This document shows, piece by piece, positions 45,766 to 54,922 of a stretch of DNA of 64,000 bases (positions are counted from its first letter, which is position 1; every line of letters begins with the position of its first letter). Position numbers and translations under genes: made by a program. Source of the DNA: Lachnospiraceae bacterium (GTDB taxonomy: Bacteria; Bacillota; Clostridia; Lachnospirales; Lachnospiraceae). Location of the stretch: the NCBI GenBank assembly GCA_902363835.1, contig CABJBM010000008.1, positions 1 through 64,000 of the forward strand. Direction: 5' to 3'. The notes under the pieces were generated by a model. The model ran no database searches, was not told the DNA's origin, and saw nothing but the letters and a program-made list of their open reading frames with translations.

Positions 45766-47744
45766 TCTGTATCCCTCCCTTCAGAATCGGAGCGGAGCCG
45801 GAAACGTCCGGACATTTCCTCAAGGCTTTGGGCCTGTTGTGCCAGATCTTCGCTTAAGGAAGCCACATCCCCGCTTGATTCAAGGTTCTGACGGGCCAGC
45901 TGGGATATCCGGGAAATATCTAAGGAGGCATTTTCCAGACTGGACTTTTCATTTCCTACAAGCCTTGCCAAGTCCTCAGTTATTTCATAGGTCTGTTTGG
46001 ATATATTCGTCAGCTCACTTAAGAAACTGGCGGTGAGATTGGCATACCGGGATCCCTCTTCAATGGCTTTCTGGGAATTTCCGATCATTTCTGCCGTACG
46101 CTTGGAAGAATCCGCGCTTTTCTCAGCAAGGTCACGGATTTCATTTGCCACGACAGCAAAACCCTTCCCTGCTTCACCTGCATGAGCGGCCTCAACGCTT
46201 GCGTTAAGGGCCAGAAGGTTTGTCTGGAAAGCAATTTCCTCAAGGAATTTGGTGATCTTTGTTATTTCAGATGCATTGTGGTTGATATTCCTCATGGCCT
46301 GAAGGGTATTTTCCATGTGTTCATCACCCAAGGACAGCTTTTCCATGGACTGCTCCATAAGCTCACGGGCAGTCCTTGCATGTTCATCTACAATGACAAT
46401 ATCTCTGGATATGGAGTCTGTTTCCTCCAAAAGCCTGTCAATGGACGTGGACTGGTGGCCTGAGGACTCGTTCATAAAGCGGGCGCTTTGGGATACCCCC
46501 TGGGCAGCCTGGTTCAAAGTCTCAGCCGACCGCTGCAAATCATTGATCAGCCGGTTGAGGAAATCGGTTATGTTTTGAATGGAGTCCTTCATAATTACAA
46601 AATCCCCTGCAAACTGATTGCTGACCCTTACATCCAGATTTCCGGCGGAAAGCTGTTCTAAGGCATTTTGAAGCTGGAAAATGTATCCGCTCACCCTTTC
46701 AATGGTATCCTTTAAAGAATCGGAAAGGGTCTGGGCTTCATCTTTTGTTGTTATCACTTCCACAGGGCTTGTCAAATCTCCCTGAGCCAGCTTCTGTATC
46801 CGCTCTGTCACGCTTCCCAGGGACTTGGAGATTTTTCCTGCAAAACGGGCAATAAACAATATTGCAAGAAGGGTAAGGGTGATGGTTATGCCTATATTGA
46901 CCATAACCGCAGACTTTACAATGCCGGTAAAATCTGATTTGGGAGTTATGATGGCCAAATACCAGTTGACACCCCGCACAGGCGCATAGACCACAAGAGT
47001 GTCCTTTCCGTTCATTGGCACAGAAGCTGATCCGATCCTCCCTGATTTCATTGCATCAAAAACTTCCAGAAGCTTTGCATTGTCTTTATAAAGAGAATAG
47101 ACATTCTCTCCGCTTCTGATAAAATCCGTATCAGGATAAGCCACTACCTGCCCGTTCCCGTTCATAACAAAGGCATGGCCGCTGTAGCCGATATGTATAC
47201 TGCTGATTACGTCATCAAGCATATCATACTTATAACTTCCCACCAGATAATAAGTGTTCTGCTTTTCTGTGGTTATGGGCATTCCTACGGATACTTCAAG
47301 CCCATTTTCCCCTACAAACGTATCCCCAATGACAAGGTTCTGGGTTTCCTGCATCATTTTGAACAAATCACCGCCTGAAATATCGGCAGGGCTGTTTCCG
47401 TTGCCTGTGTACAGTTTGCCATCCTGGGTGTAAAGGGCCAGCCACACAAACTCTATGCCTGATGCAGCCATATCAAGGACCTGACGCTTCTCTTCCAGGG
47501 TCGCTTCCTCTGATGACAGTTCCTGATTTTCCCCAATCATAAAGATACGGTCCGCCATGATATGCAGGTTGCTTTCAACACTTTTTGAGGCAGTTTTGGC
47601 AAAGGGAATAAGGGTTTCCATCAATGTTGCATTGGTTAAGGACATTGCTGATACTGACAATACAATGGTTGTAACCGCAGAAATAATTATGGTAACAATC
47701 AATGTGTTTAAAATGATTTTCTGCCGAATTCCTTTTAAATTCAT
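45762..47744 (-). CDS. Methyl-accepting chemotaxis protein with dCache sensor
   Basis: 660 residues: membrane segments at about 10-32 and 280-302, an extracytoplasmic dCache-type domain between ([21 protein letters not shown]), HAMP (about 303-355), and a long signalling coiled coil with hairpin tip [18 protein letters not shown] and flanking methylation helices. Senses a small extracellular ligand. Co-translated with the FMN-binding lipoprotein downstream, an unusual pairing. GGAGG 7 bases before ATG. Confidence 0.93.
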   Translation of the reverse strand: MNLKGIRQKIILNTLIVTIIISAVTTIVLSVSAMSLTNATLMETLIPFAKTASKSVESNLHIMADRIFMIGENQELSSEEATLEEKRQVLDMAASGIEFVWLALYTQDGKLYTGNGNSPADISGGDLFKMMQETQNLVIGDTFVGENGLEVSVGMPITTEKQNTYYLVGSYKYDMLDDVISSIHIGYSGHAFVMNGNGQVVAYPDTDFIRSGENVYSLYKDNAKLLEVFDAMKSGRIGSASVPMNGKDTLVVYAPVRGVNWYLAIITPKSDFTGIVKSAVMVNIGITITLTLLAILFIARFAGKISKSLGSVTERIQKLAQGDLTSPVEVITTKDEAQTLSDSLKDTIERVSGYIFQLQNALEQLSAGNLDVRVSNQFAGDFVIMKDSIQNITDFLNRLINDLQRSAETLNQAAQGVSQSARFMNESSGHQSTSIDRLLEETDSISRDIVIVDEHARTARELMEQSMEKLSLGDEHMENTLQAMRNINHNASEITKITKFLEEIAFQTNLLALNASVEAAHAGEAGKGFAVVANEIRDLAEKSADSSKRTAEMIGNSQKAIEEGSRYANLTASFLSELTNISKQTYEITEDLARLVGNEKSSLENASLDISRISQLARQNLESSGDVASLSEDLAQQAQSLEEMSGRFRLRSDSEGRDTE

Positions 47745-47971
47745 AAATCCTCCTTTGTATTGTTACAAAAATAATGAATCACTTATAAAATAATATAACT
47801 GATTCTAAATAAAAAACAATAGTTTTGTCGAAATAAAAACCTTTATTGGAAAAAAATGTCATATTGGCTATAAAAAACCTTTAAAATAGATATAAAAAGG
47901 GCATTTTGTACCTTTTTGTCTTTTTTTGAGTGCAAAATTCTGCGCCTCTTCCTCCCCTCCCCCTGCCAGTC

Positions 47972-47998
47972 ACTTTCTGATTCTGGGGACATACTATA
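47972..47998 (+). promoter_or_regulatory. Sigma-K-type promoter of the glycosylation cluster
   Basis: AC (47972..47973), exactly 16 bases, then CATACTATA (47990..47998): a full match to the sigma-K consensus AC-N16-CATANNNTA. About 42 bp after the expected start site comes the ATG at 48047. It places the cluster in the late mother cell. Confidence 0.7.
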
Positions 47999-48046
47999 AA
48001 TAAGAAATACGTATTTCTACAACTTGTTAAAAAGGGGGGCATCCTT

Positions 48047-48331
48047 ATGGCTAACTACAAACCGATAGCAAAAACAATCTCAGCTGCTTCTGCAATTTCA
48101 GGAGTATTGGTTCCTGCTGATCTTTCTACAACTAGCTGGGGGTTACTTTTAGTAAGAGGTTCTGCATTATTCAGCAATACGATCTTGAGAAGCGGTGCCG
48201 TAGCGGTATGGGAAAGTACAAATCCCACAACTGCTCTTCCAAACCGTCAAACATTTACAGATGCAAATGCCATTTATGGCATTACCTGCAAAGCGGGAGT
48301 CAATCTGGTATTTAAGTTCTATTCTCACTAA
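48047..48331 (+). CDS. Orphan small protein heading the glycosylation cluster
   Basis: 94 residues, rich in Ser, Thr and Ala (AKTISAASAISGVLVPADLSTTSW), no signal peptide or membrane segment, ending in beta-rich GITCKAGVNLVFKFYSH. No family recognised. It has a strong GGGGGG site and is the first gene behind the sigma-K promoter, followed by a terminator-like hairpin, so it should be the most abundant product. The Ser/Thr content makes it a candidate acceptor for the Maf glycosyltransferase; that is inference. Confidence 0.75.
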   Translation: MANYKPIAKTISAASAISGVLVPADLSTTSWGLLLVRGSALFSNTILRSGAVAVWESTNPTTALPNRQTFTDANAIYGITCKAGVNLVFKFYSH

Positions 48332-48342
48332 CTTTTAAACAG

Positions 48343-48457
48343 GGCGCCTCAAAGGCCAGAATCCTACATCACGCTCACCAAATACCAACGAGCTTACCTA
48401 ATATAACGATATCTGGCATGTATGGGATTTAAAAAGGAACCTTTGAGGCGCCTTTTT
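48343..48457 (+). terminator. Long-loop terminator/attenuator after the first cluster gene
   Basis: GGCGCCTCAAAGG (48343..48355) and CCTTTGAGGCGCC (48440..48452) are perfect 13-bp arms, followed by TTTTT. The loop is 84 bases, much longer than in ordinary terminators. It lies before the next gene's start and could reduce read-through into the rest of the operon. Confidence 0.7.
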
Positions 48458-48496
48458 GCAATAGGCATCATGAATCACAAAGGAGGAGGAGAACTA

Positions 48497-48787
48497 TTGC
48501 CAAAAATAACTTTAACAGGCTGTCAGATCATTTGCACAGGAATTGTGACAGCGGATATTACCTTATCAAATAACTCGTATATATTAATCACAGGAACTGT
48601 ATACAGCCCCACAGGAAAACCTCTGCCAAACGCTGCCGTTGAAATAAGTTTTGTGGATGATTCCCAGATTCCTCCGGAAGAAAAAATTTTAGGCGTAACC
48701 TTTACGCTTCATGATGGTTCCTATGGAATATCACTTCCCAGGATTGGTGGAAAGCAATACAAATTAATCGCTTATTCGCCTGCATAA
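48497..48787 (+). CDS. Single-domain carboxypeptidase-regulatory-like protein (1 of 4)
   Basis: 96 residues forming one transthyretin/CarboxypepD_reg-like beta sandwich: ITGTVYSPTGKPLPNAAVEI, then a GVTFTLHDGSYGISLP and YKLIAYSP end. TTG start at 48497 is chosen because GGAGGAGG precedes it by 7 bases; the frame upstream has no site. No secretion signal. Sister proteins are at 50791, 51114 and 51429. Confidence 0.75.
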   Translation: MPKITLTGCQIICTGIVTADITLSNNSYILITGTVYSPTGKPLPNAAVEISFVDDSQIPPEEKILGVTFTLHDGSYGISLPRIGGKQYKLIAYSPA

Positions 48788-48825
48788 ACGGGAACAAAGG
48801 AAGGCCAATGAACAGGGAGGTTATG

Positions 48826-50541
48826 ATGAAAAAATATAAAACATTGGATGGATACCATGTCTATGGGATAAAGAAGGAGAAACAGCTTCTTTTTCTGGCA
48901 GACCGCCTTAATTACAAAAAAGAGATCAAAAAATTACTGGATACTTTAGAGGACTTAAAATTTGATTCCCTGGTATTCTTATTTGGAATTGATACGGGCG
49001 CATACATTCATTACATGAAAAAATTGCTTTGTGAAAGAAACAGGGTGATCATATTTGAACCAAACCCTGAAATCTGCAGGAAACTGGATTCCCGATTAGG
49101 GGATAATATCACCCTTGTTCCCTTTGACGAAAACAAGGTAAAGCAGATTTTTGACAGTACCATTCATTTTAAAAATATCAATAACATTTACTTTCACGCA
49201 TTTGGAAATTACTCCAGTATTTACAAAGAAGAATACGACCGTTTGATTGAGGCTTTGGATTGGACCATCATTAACGCAGCTTCCCAGGTGGATCTTGCAA
49301 AGCGTTTTAAAAAGATTTTCATCCAGAACATGATAGGAAATATGAAAGCGTTAGACCGAAGCACTCCCATTCACCGCTGCAGGCTTTCCAATTTAAACGT
49401 GCCTGCCCTTGTGGTATCAGGAGGCCCTTCCCTGGATTCAAACATCAGGGATATGCTCAGCAATAAGGATAAGCTTGACCAGTATTTTATCATTACAGGG
49501 AGCAGAACCGTTGAGGCTTTGACTAAAAACGGAATTCTTCCTGATATGATCGTATCCGTGGATCCGGTGGATGCAAATTTTGATATGATGAAGAACTGCT
49601 TAAACCTGGAAACGCCTCTTGCTTTTTATGAATACAGCAACAGGTATTTAGTAAGAGATTATAAAGGAGATAAAATTTTCATTTCCCTTCTCTTCTCTCA
49701 GACAGTGGAAGGCTTTGAAAATTACCAGGGAGTGTACTGCGGAGGCTCTGTTGCCCACGCCTGCATTGACATTGCAACCTTGATGGGCTGCTCTCCCATC
49801 ATATTTCTGGGCCAGGATTTTGCCCATACCTACAACAGGCACCATGCAGAAAGTGCTGTTTTTGATTATGATAAAAGCCTTTCCTACGGGGCAACCACCG
49901 TTGTTAAAGATGTGTACGGAAAACCGGTGGGAACCACAGTCACTCTGAATCATTACCGGAGAAGGCTGGAGCACTACATTACCCTTTATAAGGATCAGGA
50001 GCGGATCCGGTTTATCAATTGTTCCTATGGAGCGGAAATAAAGGGTGCTCCCCACAAGGAGCTTTCAGAAGTATTTAAGGAGAAAATAACCGGCAGGCCA
50101 AAAAAGAAGTTTATCCCAAGCCGGGAGATCCATATGGACAGTAAAAAGACCATAGATTCCCTTCTTCGCTTCCTGAAAGAATACAGGATAAAGGCAAGCC
50201 AGTGTCTGGAATTATGTGAAATCATACGTTCCGAAAACCAGACAAAATCTCTTCTTGAGGCGGAGGAAACGGACATTGATTTGCAACGGATCCTTTATAT
50301 CTTAAAGGTTGTAAACGATTTTGAAAATGATACAAATGCCAAATATCTGGGAGGATATTTCAACGAATTTGTTTTTGAAATGAAGGAAAAAACATTTCTT
50401 ATTCCTGCAAAGGATTATGAAAGGCTGACCTCTGATCTGCAGCATCAGGCAAAGGCTTTTCAAATATATTTTGAAAAAATGAAAGAAATGCTGGAGGAAG
50501 TAAACGAAATTATTCTGGACACCGTAACAGAATTCTATTGA
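48826..50541 (+). CDS. Maf-type (DUF115) glycosyltransferase
   Basis: 571 residues of the motility-associated-factor family: the central MAF_flag10/DUF115 domain has PALVVSGGPSLDSNI (about 190) and FYEYSNRYLV, SPIIFLGQDFAHT segments. In Campylobacter, Aeromonas and Clostridium, Maf proteins move pseudaminic or legionaminic acid from the CMP sugar to Ser/Thr of unfolded cytoplasmic flagellin. No flagellin or motility gene is nearby here. Start: the second of two adjacent ATGs (48826), with GGGAGG 5 bases upstream. It is followed by acceptor-like small genes and then the CMP-sugar pathway. Confidence 0.88.
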   Translation: MKKYKTLDGYHVYGIKKEKQLLFLADRLNYKKEIKKLLDTLEDLKFDSLVFLFGIDTGAYIHYMKKLLCERNRVIIFEPNPEICRKLDSRLGDNITLVPFDENKVKQIFDSTIHFKNINNIYFHAFGNYSSIYKEEYDRLIEALDWTIINAASQVDLAKRFKKIFIQNMIGNMKALDRSTPIHRCRLSNLNVPALVVSGGPSLDSNIRDMLSNKDKLDQYFIITGSRTVEALTKNGILPDMIVSVDPVDANFDMMKNCLNLETPLAFYEYSNRYLVRDYKGDKIFISLLFSQTVEGFENYQGVYCGGSVAHACIDIATLMGCSPIIFLGQDFAHTYNRHHAESAVFDYDKSLSYGATTVVKDVYGKPVGTTVTLNHYRRRLEHYITLYKDQERIRFINCSYGAEIKGAPHKELSEVFKEKITGRPKKKFIPSREIHMDSKKTIDSLLRFLKEYRIKASQCLELCEIIRSENQTKSLLEAEETDIDLQRILYILKVVNDFENDTNAKYLGGYFNEFVFEMKEKTFLIPAKDYERLTSDLQHQAKAFQIYFEKMKEMLEEVNEIILDTVTEFY

Positions 50542-50585
50542 CCGCATATAGTTTAGTAAAAAAATGGGAAAAAGAGGATAGGGCT

Positions 50586-50834
50586 ATGGAAGATGAAAGC
50601 AGAAATAAAGAAATCAATGATACCAAATATCAAGAGGTAGAAATCAATAAAATGATCATCAACGGGAAGGAACAGGCGGGAAACATTATTAATGCTGAGG
50701 ATACAAAGGGGAAACAGGAATTAAATGTGACCGTATATACCCGCAGCATTACCGAAGCCCCAAAAGGCGGAGGGGGGCATAACAAATTCTATGAACTGCT
50801 TCAAAAAATCCTCTTTAAGAATAAGCGGAGCTAA
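50586..50834 (+). CDS. Small hydrophilic cluster protein
   Basis: 82 residues, MEDESRNKEINDTKYQEVE..., charged, with a Gly run (KGGGGHNKF) and basic end. Repeated Asn/Thr/Glu composition, no hydrophobic segment, no known domain. GAGGATAGG upstream of the ATG. Overlaps the next gene by 44 bp. Confidence 0.6.
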   Translation: MEDESRNKEINDTKYQEVEINKMIINGKEQAGNIINAEDTKGKQELNVTVYTRSITEAPKGGGGHNKFYELLQKILFKNKRS

Positions 50835-51117
50835 GCTCCAATCCCGCCCGGAATATCATTTTCGTATTCAATTGGGAAAACCGAACTTTCAGGTTATCAA
50901 TGGAACCATATATTGCCAGAACCAGAAGCCCTGTGCAGGAGCTGTCGTCCGGATCACCCAGATAGACTGCCGGGACAATACCAGATGCCTGCTGGGTTAT
51001 ACCATGACAGATAAAAACGGGTATTATTTATTCTCCATTAAGGCAAGGGCTGACAGGAAGTATGAATTAGCTGTCTATGCTCCCCTGCTCTCCCGGGGAA
51101 AGGAGGAAACCAATTGA
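50791..51117 (+). CDS. Single-domain carboxypeptidase-regulatory-like protein (2 of 4)
   Basis: 108 residues with the same sandwich: INGTIYCQNQKPCAGAVVRI, YTMTDKNGYYLFSI, YELAVYAPLLS. Cys in the first and middle strands. The start is uncertain: the ATG at 50791 lies inside the previous gene without a close ribosome binding site. Confidence 0.7.
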   Translation: MNCFKKSSLRISGAKLQSRPEYHFRIQLGKPNFQVINGTIYCQNQKPCAGAVVRITQIDCRDNTRCLLGYTMTDKNGYYLFSIKARADRKYELAVYAPLLSRGKEETN

Positions 51118-51413
51118 GCAGTTATACTGAGATCATTTTATCACCAAAGCATTTTAAGAACCGGGACATTTTAAAAACCACCATTACCATTGAAAAATCT
51201 GAAGAGGTTTTATTGACAGGCACGATTTATAATTCGTGTCAGGAACCGATAGAAGGCGCTGTTGTCCGGGTTATCAAAATTACCAGGGAAAACCAGAGGG
51301 TGAACAAGGGCTATGTGATCACCAATAAGTCCGGAGAATTTGTCATTGCCGTGGAAAAAGATAATTATGCCGATTATCAGCTGGATATTTACGAACCACT
51401 CATAGCCACTTAA
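51114..51413 (+). CDS. Single-domain carboxypeptidase-regulatory-like protein (3 of 4)
   Basis: 99 residues: LTGTIYNSCQEPIEGAVVRV, YVITNKSGEFVIAV, YQLDIYEPLI. TTG start at 51114 overlaps the previous stop (TTGA) and has GGAGG 7 bases upstream. Same fold and layout as copies 1, 2 and 4. Confidence 0.78.
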   Translation: MSSYTEIILSPKHFKNRDILKTTITIEKSEEVLLTGTIYNSCQEPIEGAVVRVIKITRENQRVNKGYVITNKSGEFVIAVEKDNYADYQLDIYEPLIAT

Positions 51414-51428
51414 GCGGGGTTGCACATT

Positions 51429-51692
51429 ATGGAACAGATCAATCATGAATCCCATTTGGAAGGGATATTAATAAAGGGAAGGGTTCGTTACAAAGATTCC
51501 TGCCCGGTAAAGGGCGCTGTTGTTATTTTAGAAAAGCTTATCCCTGTTTGTGAAGAAGGATTCCAGGATCAAAGACCGGAAGGGACCTGCCTTGAGCATG
51601 CCCTTACCAATGAACGGGGAGAATTCTGCTTTTCTATTTCAGATAAAATGAGCAGTTATAAAATAAAGGTTTTTGATAATCATCACAGGTAA
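51429..51692 (+). CDS. Single-domain carboxypeptidase-regulatory-like protein (4 of 4)
   Basis: 87 residues: IKGRVRYKDSCPVKGAVVIL, HALTNERGEFCFSI, YKIKVFDNH. ATG at 51429 with GGGG upstream. It stops 10 bp before legB, joining the small-protein genes to the sugar pathway operon. Confidence 0.75.
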   Translation: MEQINHESHLEGILIKGRVRYKDSCPVKGAVVILEKLIPVCEEGFQDQRPEGTCLEHALTNERGEFCFSISDKMSSYKIKVFDNHHR

Positions 51693-51702
51693 GGGAGGAA
51701 AC

Positions 51703-52683
51703 ATGAAAAAAGTTCTTGTTACGGGAGCAGATGGATTTATAGGCAGTCACTTAACGGAAACACTGATTGAACAGGGGTATGAGGTAAGAGCTTTTACCTT
51801 TTATAATTCCTTTAATACCTGGGGATGGCTGGATTCCCTTCCTGATGGAATAAAGAAGGAGATCGAAATACAGGCCGGGGACATCCGGGATCCAAACGGC
51901 GTAAGAAATGCCATGACAGGGATGGAATCTGTTTTTCACCTGGCGGCCCTGATCGCCATCCCTTTCAGCTATCACTCTCCTGATTCCTATGTGGATACCA
52001 ATATCAAGGGTACTTTAAATGTTCTTCAGGCCGCAAGAAGCCTTGGAACGGATAAGGTGCTGGTCACCTCTACTTCCGAGGTTTACGGCAGTGCCAAATA
52101 CGTGCCCATTGACGAAACCCATCCCTTTCAGGGACAATCGCCCTACTCAGCTACAAAGATCGGAGCCGACCGGCTGGCAGAATCCTTTTACAAAAGCTTT
52201 TCTCTTCCGGTGACCATTGTCCGGCCCTTTAATACTTACGGACCAAGGCAGTCCGCAAGAGCTGTAATACCGTCAATCATCATCCAGCTGTTAACAGGGG
52301 CAAGGGAAATACGCCTTGGCAGCCTGACTCCCACCAGGGATTTTAATTATGTGAAGGATACGGTAAACGGGTTTATTGAAATAGAAAAATCGGAAAAGAC
52401 CATAGGAGAAGAAATCAACATTGCCAGCCAGAAGGAAATTTCCATCGGTCAGCTTGCAGGGGAGCTGATCAGTCAGATCAATCCCGAGGCCAGAATCATC
52501 TGCGAGCAACAAAGGCTGCGCCCTGAAAAAAGTGAGGTAAACAGGCTTTTAGGGTCAAACGGGAAACTAAAAGAGCTTACGCAGTGGCACCAGGAATACC
52601 CCCTTTCCCTTGGCTTAAAGAAAACCATTGAATGGATGGAGAAAAACCTGGATAAGTATAAGGCCGGAATCTATAACCTATAG
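51703..52683 (+). CDS. legB: LegB-like NAD-dependent 4,6-dehydratase
   Basis: 326-residue extended short-chain dehydrogenase: GADGFIGSHL nucleotide loop at the start, YSATKIGADRL (catalytic Tyr-x-x-x-Lys), NTYGPRQSARAVIPS. LegB converts a nucleotide-GlcNAc to the 4-keto-6-deoxy sugar, the first committed step to legionaminic acid. Start at 51703 with GGGAGG 6 bases upstream. Confidence 0.88.
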   Translation: MKKVLVTGADGFIGSHLTETLIEQGYEVRAFTFYNSFNTWGWLDSLPDGIKKEIEIQAGDIRDPNGVRNAMTGMESVFHLAALIAIPFSYHSPDSYVDTNIKGTLNVLQAARSLGTDKVLVTSTSEVYGSAKYVPIDETHPFQGQSPYSATKIGADRLAESFYKSFSLPVTIVRPFNTYGPRQSARAVIPSIIIQLLTGAREIRLGSLTPTRDFNYVKDTVNGFIEIEKSEKTIGEEINIASQKEISIGQLAGELISQINPEARIICEQQRLRPEKSEVNRLLGSNGKLKELTQWHQEYPLSLGLKKTIEWMEKNLDKYKAGIYNL

Positions 52684-52705
52684 AAACCAGGCGGGAGGAA
52701 GGAAT

Positions 52706-53854
52706 ATGATACCTTTATCTGTTCCCAACCTAAAGGGGAACGAAAAAAAATATATCTTGGACGCTCTTGACAGCGGCTGGATATCGGCCGCAGGCGGTTA
52801 TGTGGCGAAGTTTGAGCAGGACATGGCTTCTTATTTAAGGACATCCGGCGGAGCGGCCGTACAAAGCGGAACTGCTGCCATTCATTTGGCCCTGCTCTTA
52901 TCCGGTGTAAAACCGGAGCAGGAAGTGATCGTCCCCACTCTTACCTTTATTGCCTCAGTCAATCCGGTGGCCTACATAGGCGCTGTCCCGGTTTTTATGG
53001 ATTGTGACGATTCCCTGAACATGGACTGTGACAAGCTGGAAGATTTTCTGAAAAAGGAATGCATCATGACCTCTTCCGGGCCGGTAAACAAGCGCACCGG
53101 CCGGCTGATCAAGGCGGTTGTGGTTGTCCATGTCTTTGGCAGCATGGCTGATATGGAACGGCTGAAAGCCCTGTCAGAAGAATATGGATTCCAACTGATC
53201 GAAGATGCTGCAGAAGCACTGGGAACCTGTTACAGGGAAGGGAAATACCAGGGACAATTTGCGGGAACCATTGGGGATTTCGGAGCCTATTCCTTTAACG
53301 GCAATAAGATCATCACCACAGGAGGAGGGGGAATGCTGACCACAAAGGATGAAAAGGCCCTGGAAAAGGCCAGGTACCTTGCCACCCAGGCAAAAGACGA
53401 TCCCTTCTGCTATACCCATAAGGAAGTGGGTTATAACTACCGCATGACAAACTTACAGGCAGCCCTGGGAGTTGCCCAGCTGGAATGCCTGGAAGATTTT
53501 ATCCGGATCAAGGAAACCAATTATGAGTACTACAAAAGCGCCATAGAATCCATGGAAAACTTTGAGCTGCTCCCCTTTAACCGGAAAGCCAGGAACAACC
53601 GGTGGTTTTATTCCCTGTTTTTAAAAAACAACAGCCTGGACCGGAATACTGTCATAAAGCAGCTGAGAGAAAAGGATATTGAAACAAGGCCCATCTGGCA
53701 GCTCATCCACACCCAGAGGATGTACGAAAACAGCCAGTCCTATTTTATAGAAAAAGCTCCCTTTTACTGGGGCCATGTCATCAATATTCCCTGCAGTACC
53801 AGCCTTTTAAAAGAGGATATGGATTACATCATTAAAGCATTAAACTGCATTTAG
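52706..53854 (+). CDS. legC: LegC-like PLP aminotransferase
   Basis: 382 residues of the DegT/DnrJ/EryC1 family. Pyridoxal-phosphate Lys in SFNGNKIITTGGGGM (about 205); PTLTFIASVNPVAYIGA and EDAAEALGT are family blocks. It aminates the 4-keto sugar to the 4-amino sugar. GGGAGGAAGG precedes the ATG at 52706; the longer frame from 52628 overlaps legB. Confidence 0.9.
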   Translation: MIPLSVPNLKGNEKKYILDALDSGWISAAGGYVAKFEQDMASYLRTSGGAAVQSGTAAIHLALLLSGVKPEQEVIVPTLTFIASVNPVAYIGAVPVFMDCDDSLNMDCDKLEDFLKKECIMTSSGPVNKRTGRLIKAVVVVHVFGSMADMERLKALSEEYGFQLIEDAAEALGTCYREGKYQGQFAGTIGDFGAYSFNGNKIITTGGGGMLTTKDEKALEKARYLATQAKDDPFCYTHKEVGYNYRMTNLQAALGVAQLECLEDFIRIKETNYEYYKSAIESMENFELLPFNRKARNNRWFYSLFLKNNSLDRNTVIKQLREKDIETRPIWQLIHTQRMYENSQSYFIEKAPFYWGHVINIPCSTSLLKEDMDYIIKALNCI

Positions 53855-53875
53855 CAGTCTGAAAGAGGGATAGGC

Positions 53876-54922
53876 ATGGAAGTTCACAAATTTATCATTG
53901 CACCGGATTGTTCCATCCGGGAGGCAATCAGGCAATTAGACCAGACAGCAAGAAAGATCCTTGTTGTTGAAGAAAATCATAAGCTGGCCGGTGTTCTCAC
54001 CGATGGGGATATCAGGCGGTGGATATTAAAAAACAAAGACATTTCCATGCCAGTGCGCCTGATCATGAACACAAATCCTGTTGTCATAAAAAAAGAAAAA
54101 AGACACCTGGCTCTGGAGATCATGAAGGAAAAACAGATCCAGGGACTGCCCCTGGTAAATGACGATAACCAGGTCACTGATATTCTGTTTTGGAATGATT
54201 TAAGCGGTCATGATCCGGAAGTCCCCAAGCAGATCAGAACGCCGGTAGTCATTATGGCTGGAGGCATAGGCTCCCGGTTATACCCCTATACAAAAATCAT
54301 CCCAAAACCCCTTATTCCTATCGGTGATATTCCTATTATAGAAAGAATTATGAATCAGATGATGGAATATGGGTTCCAGGAGTTCTATCTCACCATAAAT
54401 TATAAAAAAGAGCTTATAAAAGCTTATTTTAACGATGACCGCCGTTATCACCTGCACCTGATCGAAGAGGATAAGCCCCTGGGAACAGCCGGTTCCTTAA
54501 ACCTGGCAAAAAGGGACATAAAGGGGAGTTTTCTTGTAAGCAACTGTGACATTTTAGTTGATGTCAATTATGCCAAGCTTCTCATGCACCACAAGACCCG
54601 TAAAAACAAGATCACCGTTGTAACAGCCATGAAAAGCTATGAAATCCCCTACGGAGTGATCGATTTGGGGGAAAACGGGTGCATTGATGCCTTAAAGGAA
54701 AAACCCAGGTATGAGCTGCTGGTGAGCACCGGGCTTTATGTATTGGAGGAAGAAATATTAAAATACCTCCCTGAAAACCAGTATTTTGATATGACGGACT
54801 TAATCCGCAAATGCTTAAAAAACGGGGAACAGGTGGGCGCCTATCCTGTCATGGACAGCGCCTGGCTGGACATGGGGGAGTTCAGTGAAATGAAAAAAAT
54901 GGCTGAGAGGCTGAAATTATGA
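53876..54922 (+). CDS. CBS-domain sugar-phosphate nucleotidyltransferase (PtmE-like)
   Basis: 348 residues: two N-terminal CBS motifs (about 5-115; VLTDGDIRRWIL and KEKQIQGLPLVNDDNQ) and a nucleotidyltransferase domain (about 122-345) with GGIGSRLYPYTKIIPKPLIP. In Campylobacter PtmE of this build makes GDP-glucosamine, the entry point of the GDP-linked legionaminic route. Its presence suggests the GDP pathway here too. Stop overlaps the next start by 4 bp. Confidence 0.85.
   Translation: MEVHKFIIAPDCSIREAIRQLDQTARKILVVEENHKLAGVLTDGDIRRWILKNKDISMPVRLIMNTNPVVIKKEKRHLALEIMKEKQIQGLPLVNDDNQVTDILFWNDLSGHDPEVPKQIRTPVVIMAGGIGSRLYPYTKIIPKPLIPIGDIPIIERIMNQMMEYGFQEFYLTINYKKELIKAYFNDDRRYHLHLIEEDKPLGTAGSLNLAKRDIKGSFLVSNCDILVDVNYAKLLMHHKTRKNKITVVTAMKSYEIPYGVIDLGENGCIDALKEKPRYELLVSTGLYVLEEEILKYLPENQYFDMTDLIRKCLKNGEQVGAYPVMDSAWLDMGEFSEMKKMAERLKL

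Noticed and set aside
46000..48000. Flagellar locus at the chemoreceptor/Maf boundary
   Set aside because: No flagellin, hook, motor or chemotaxis kinase genes are present in the window, and the cluster promoter is sigma-K-like.
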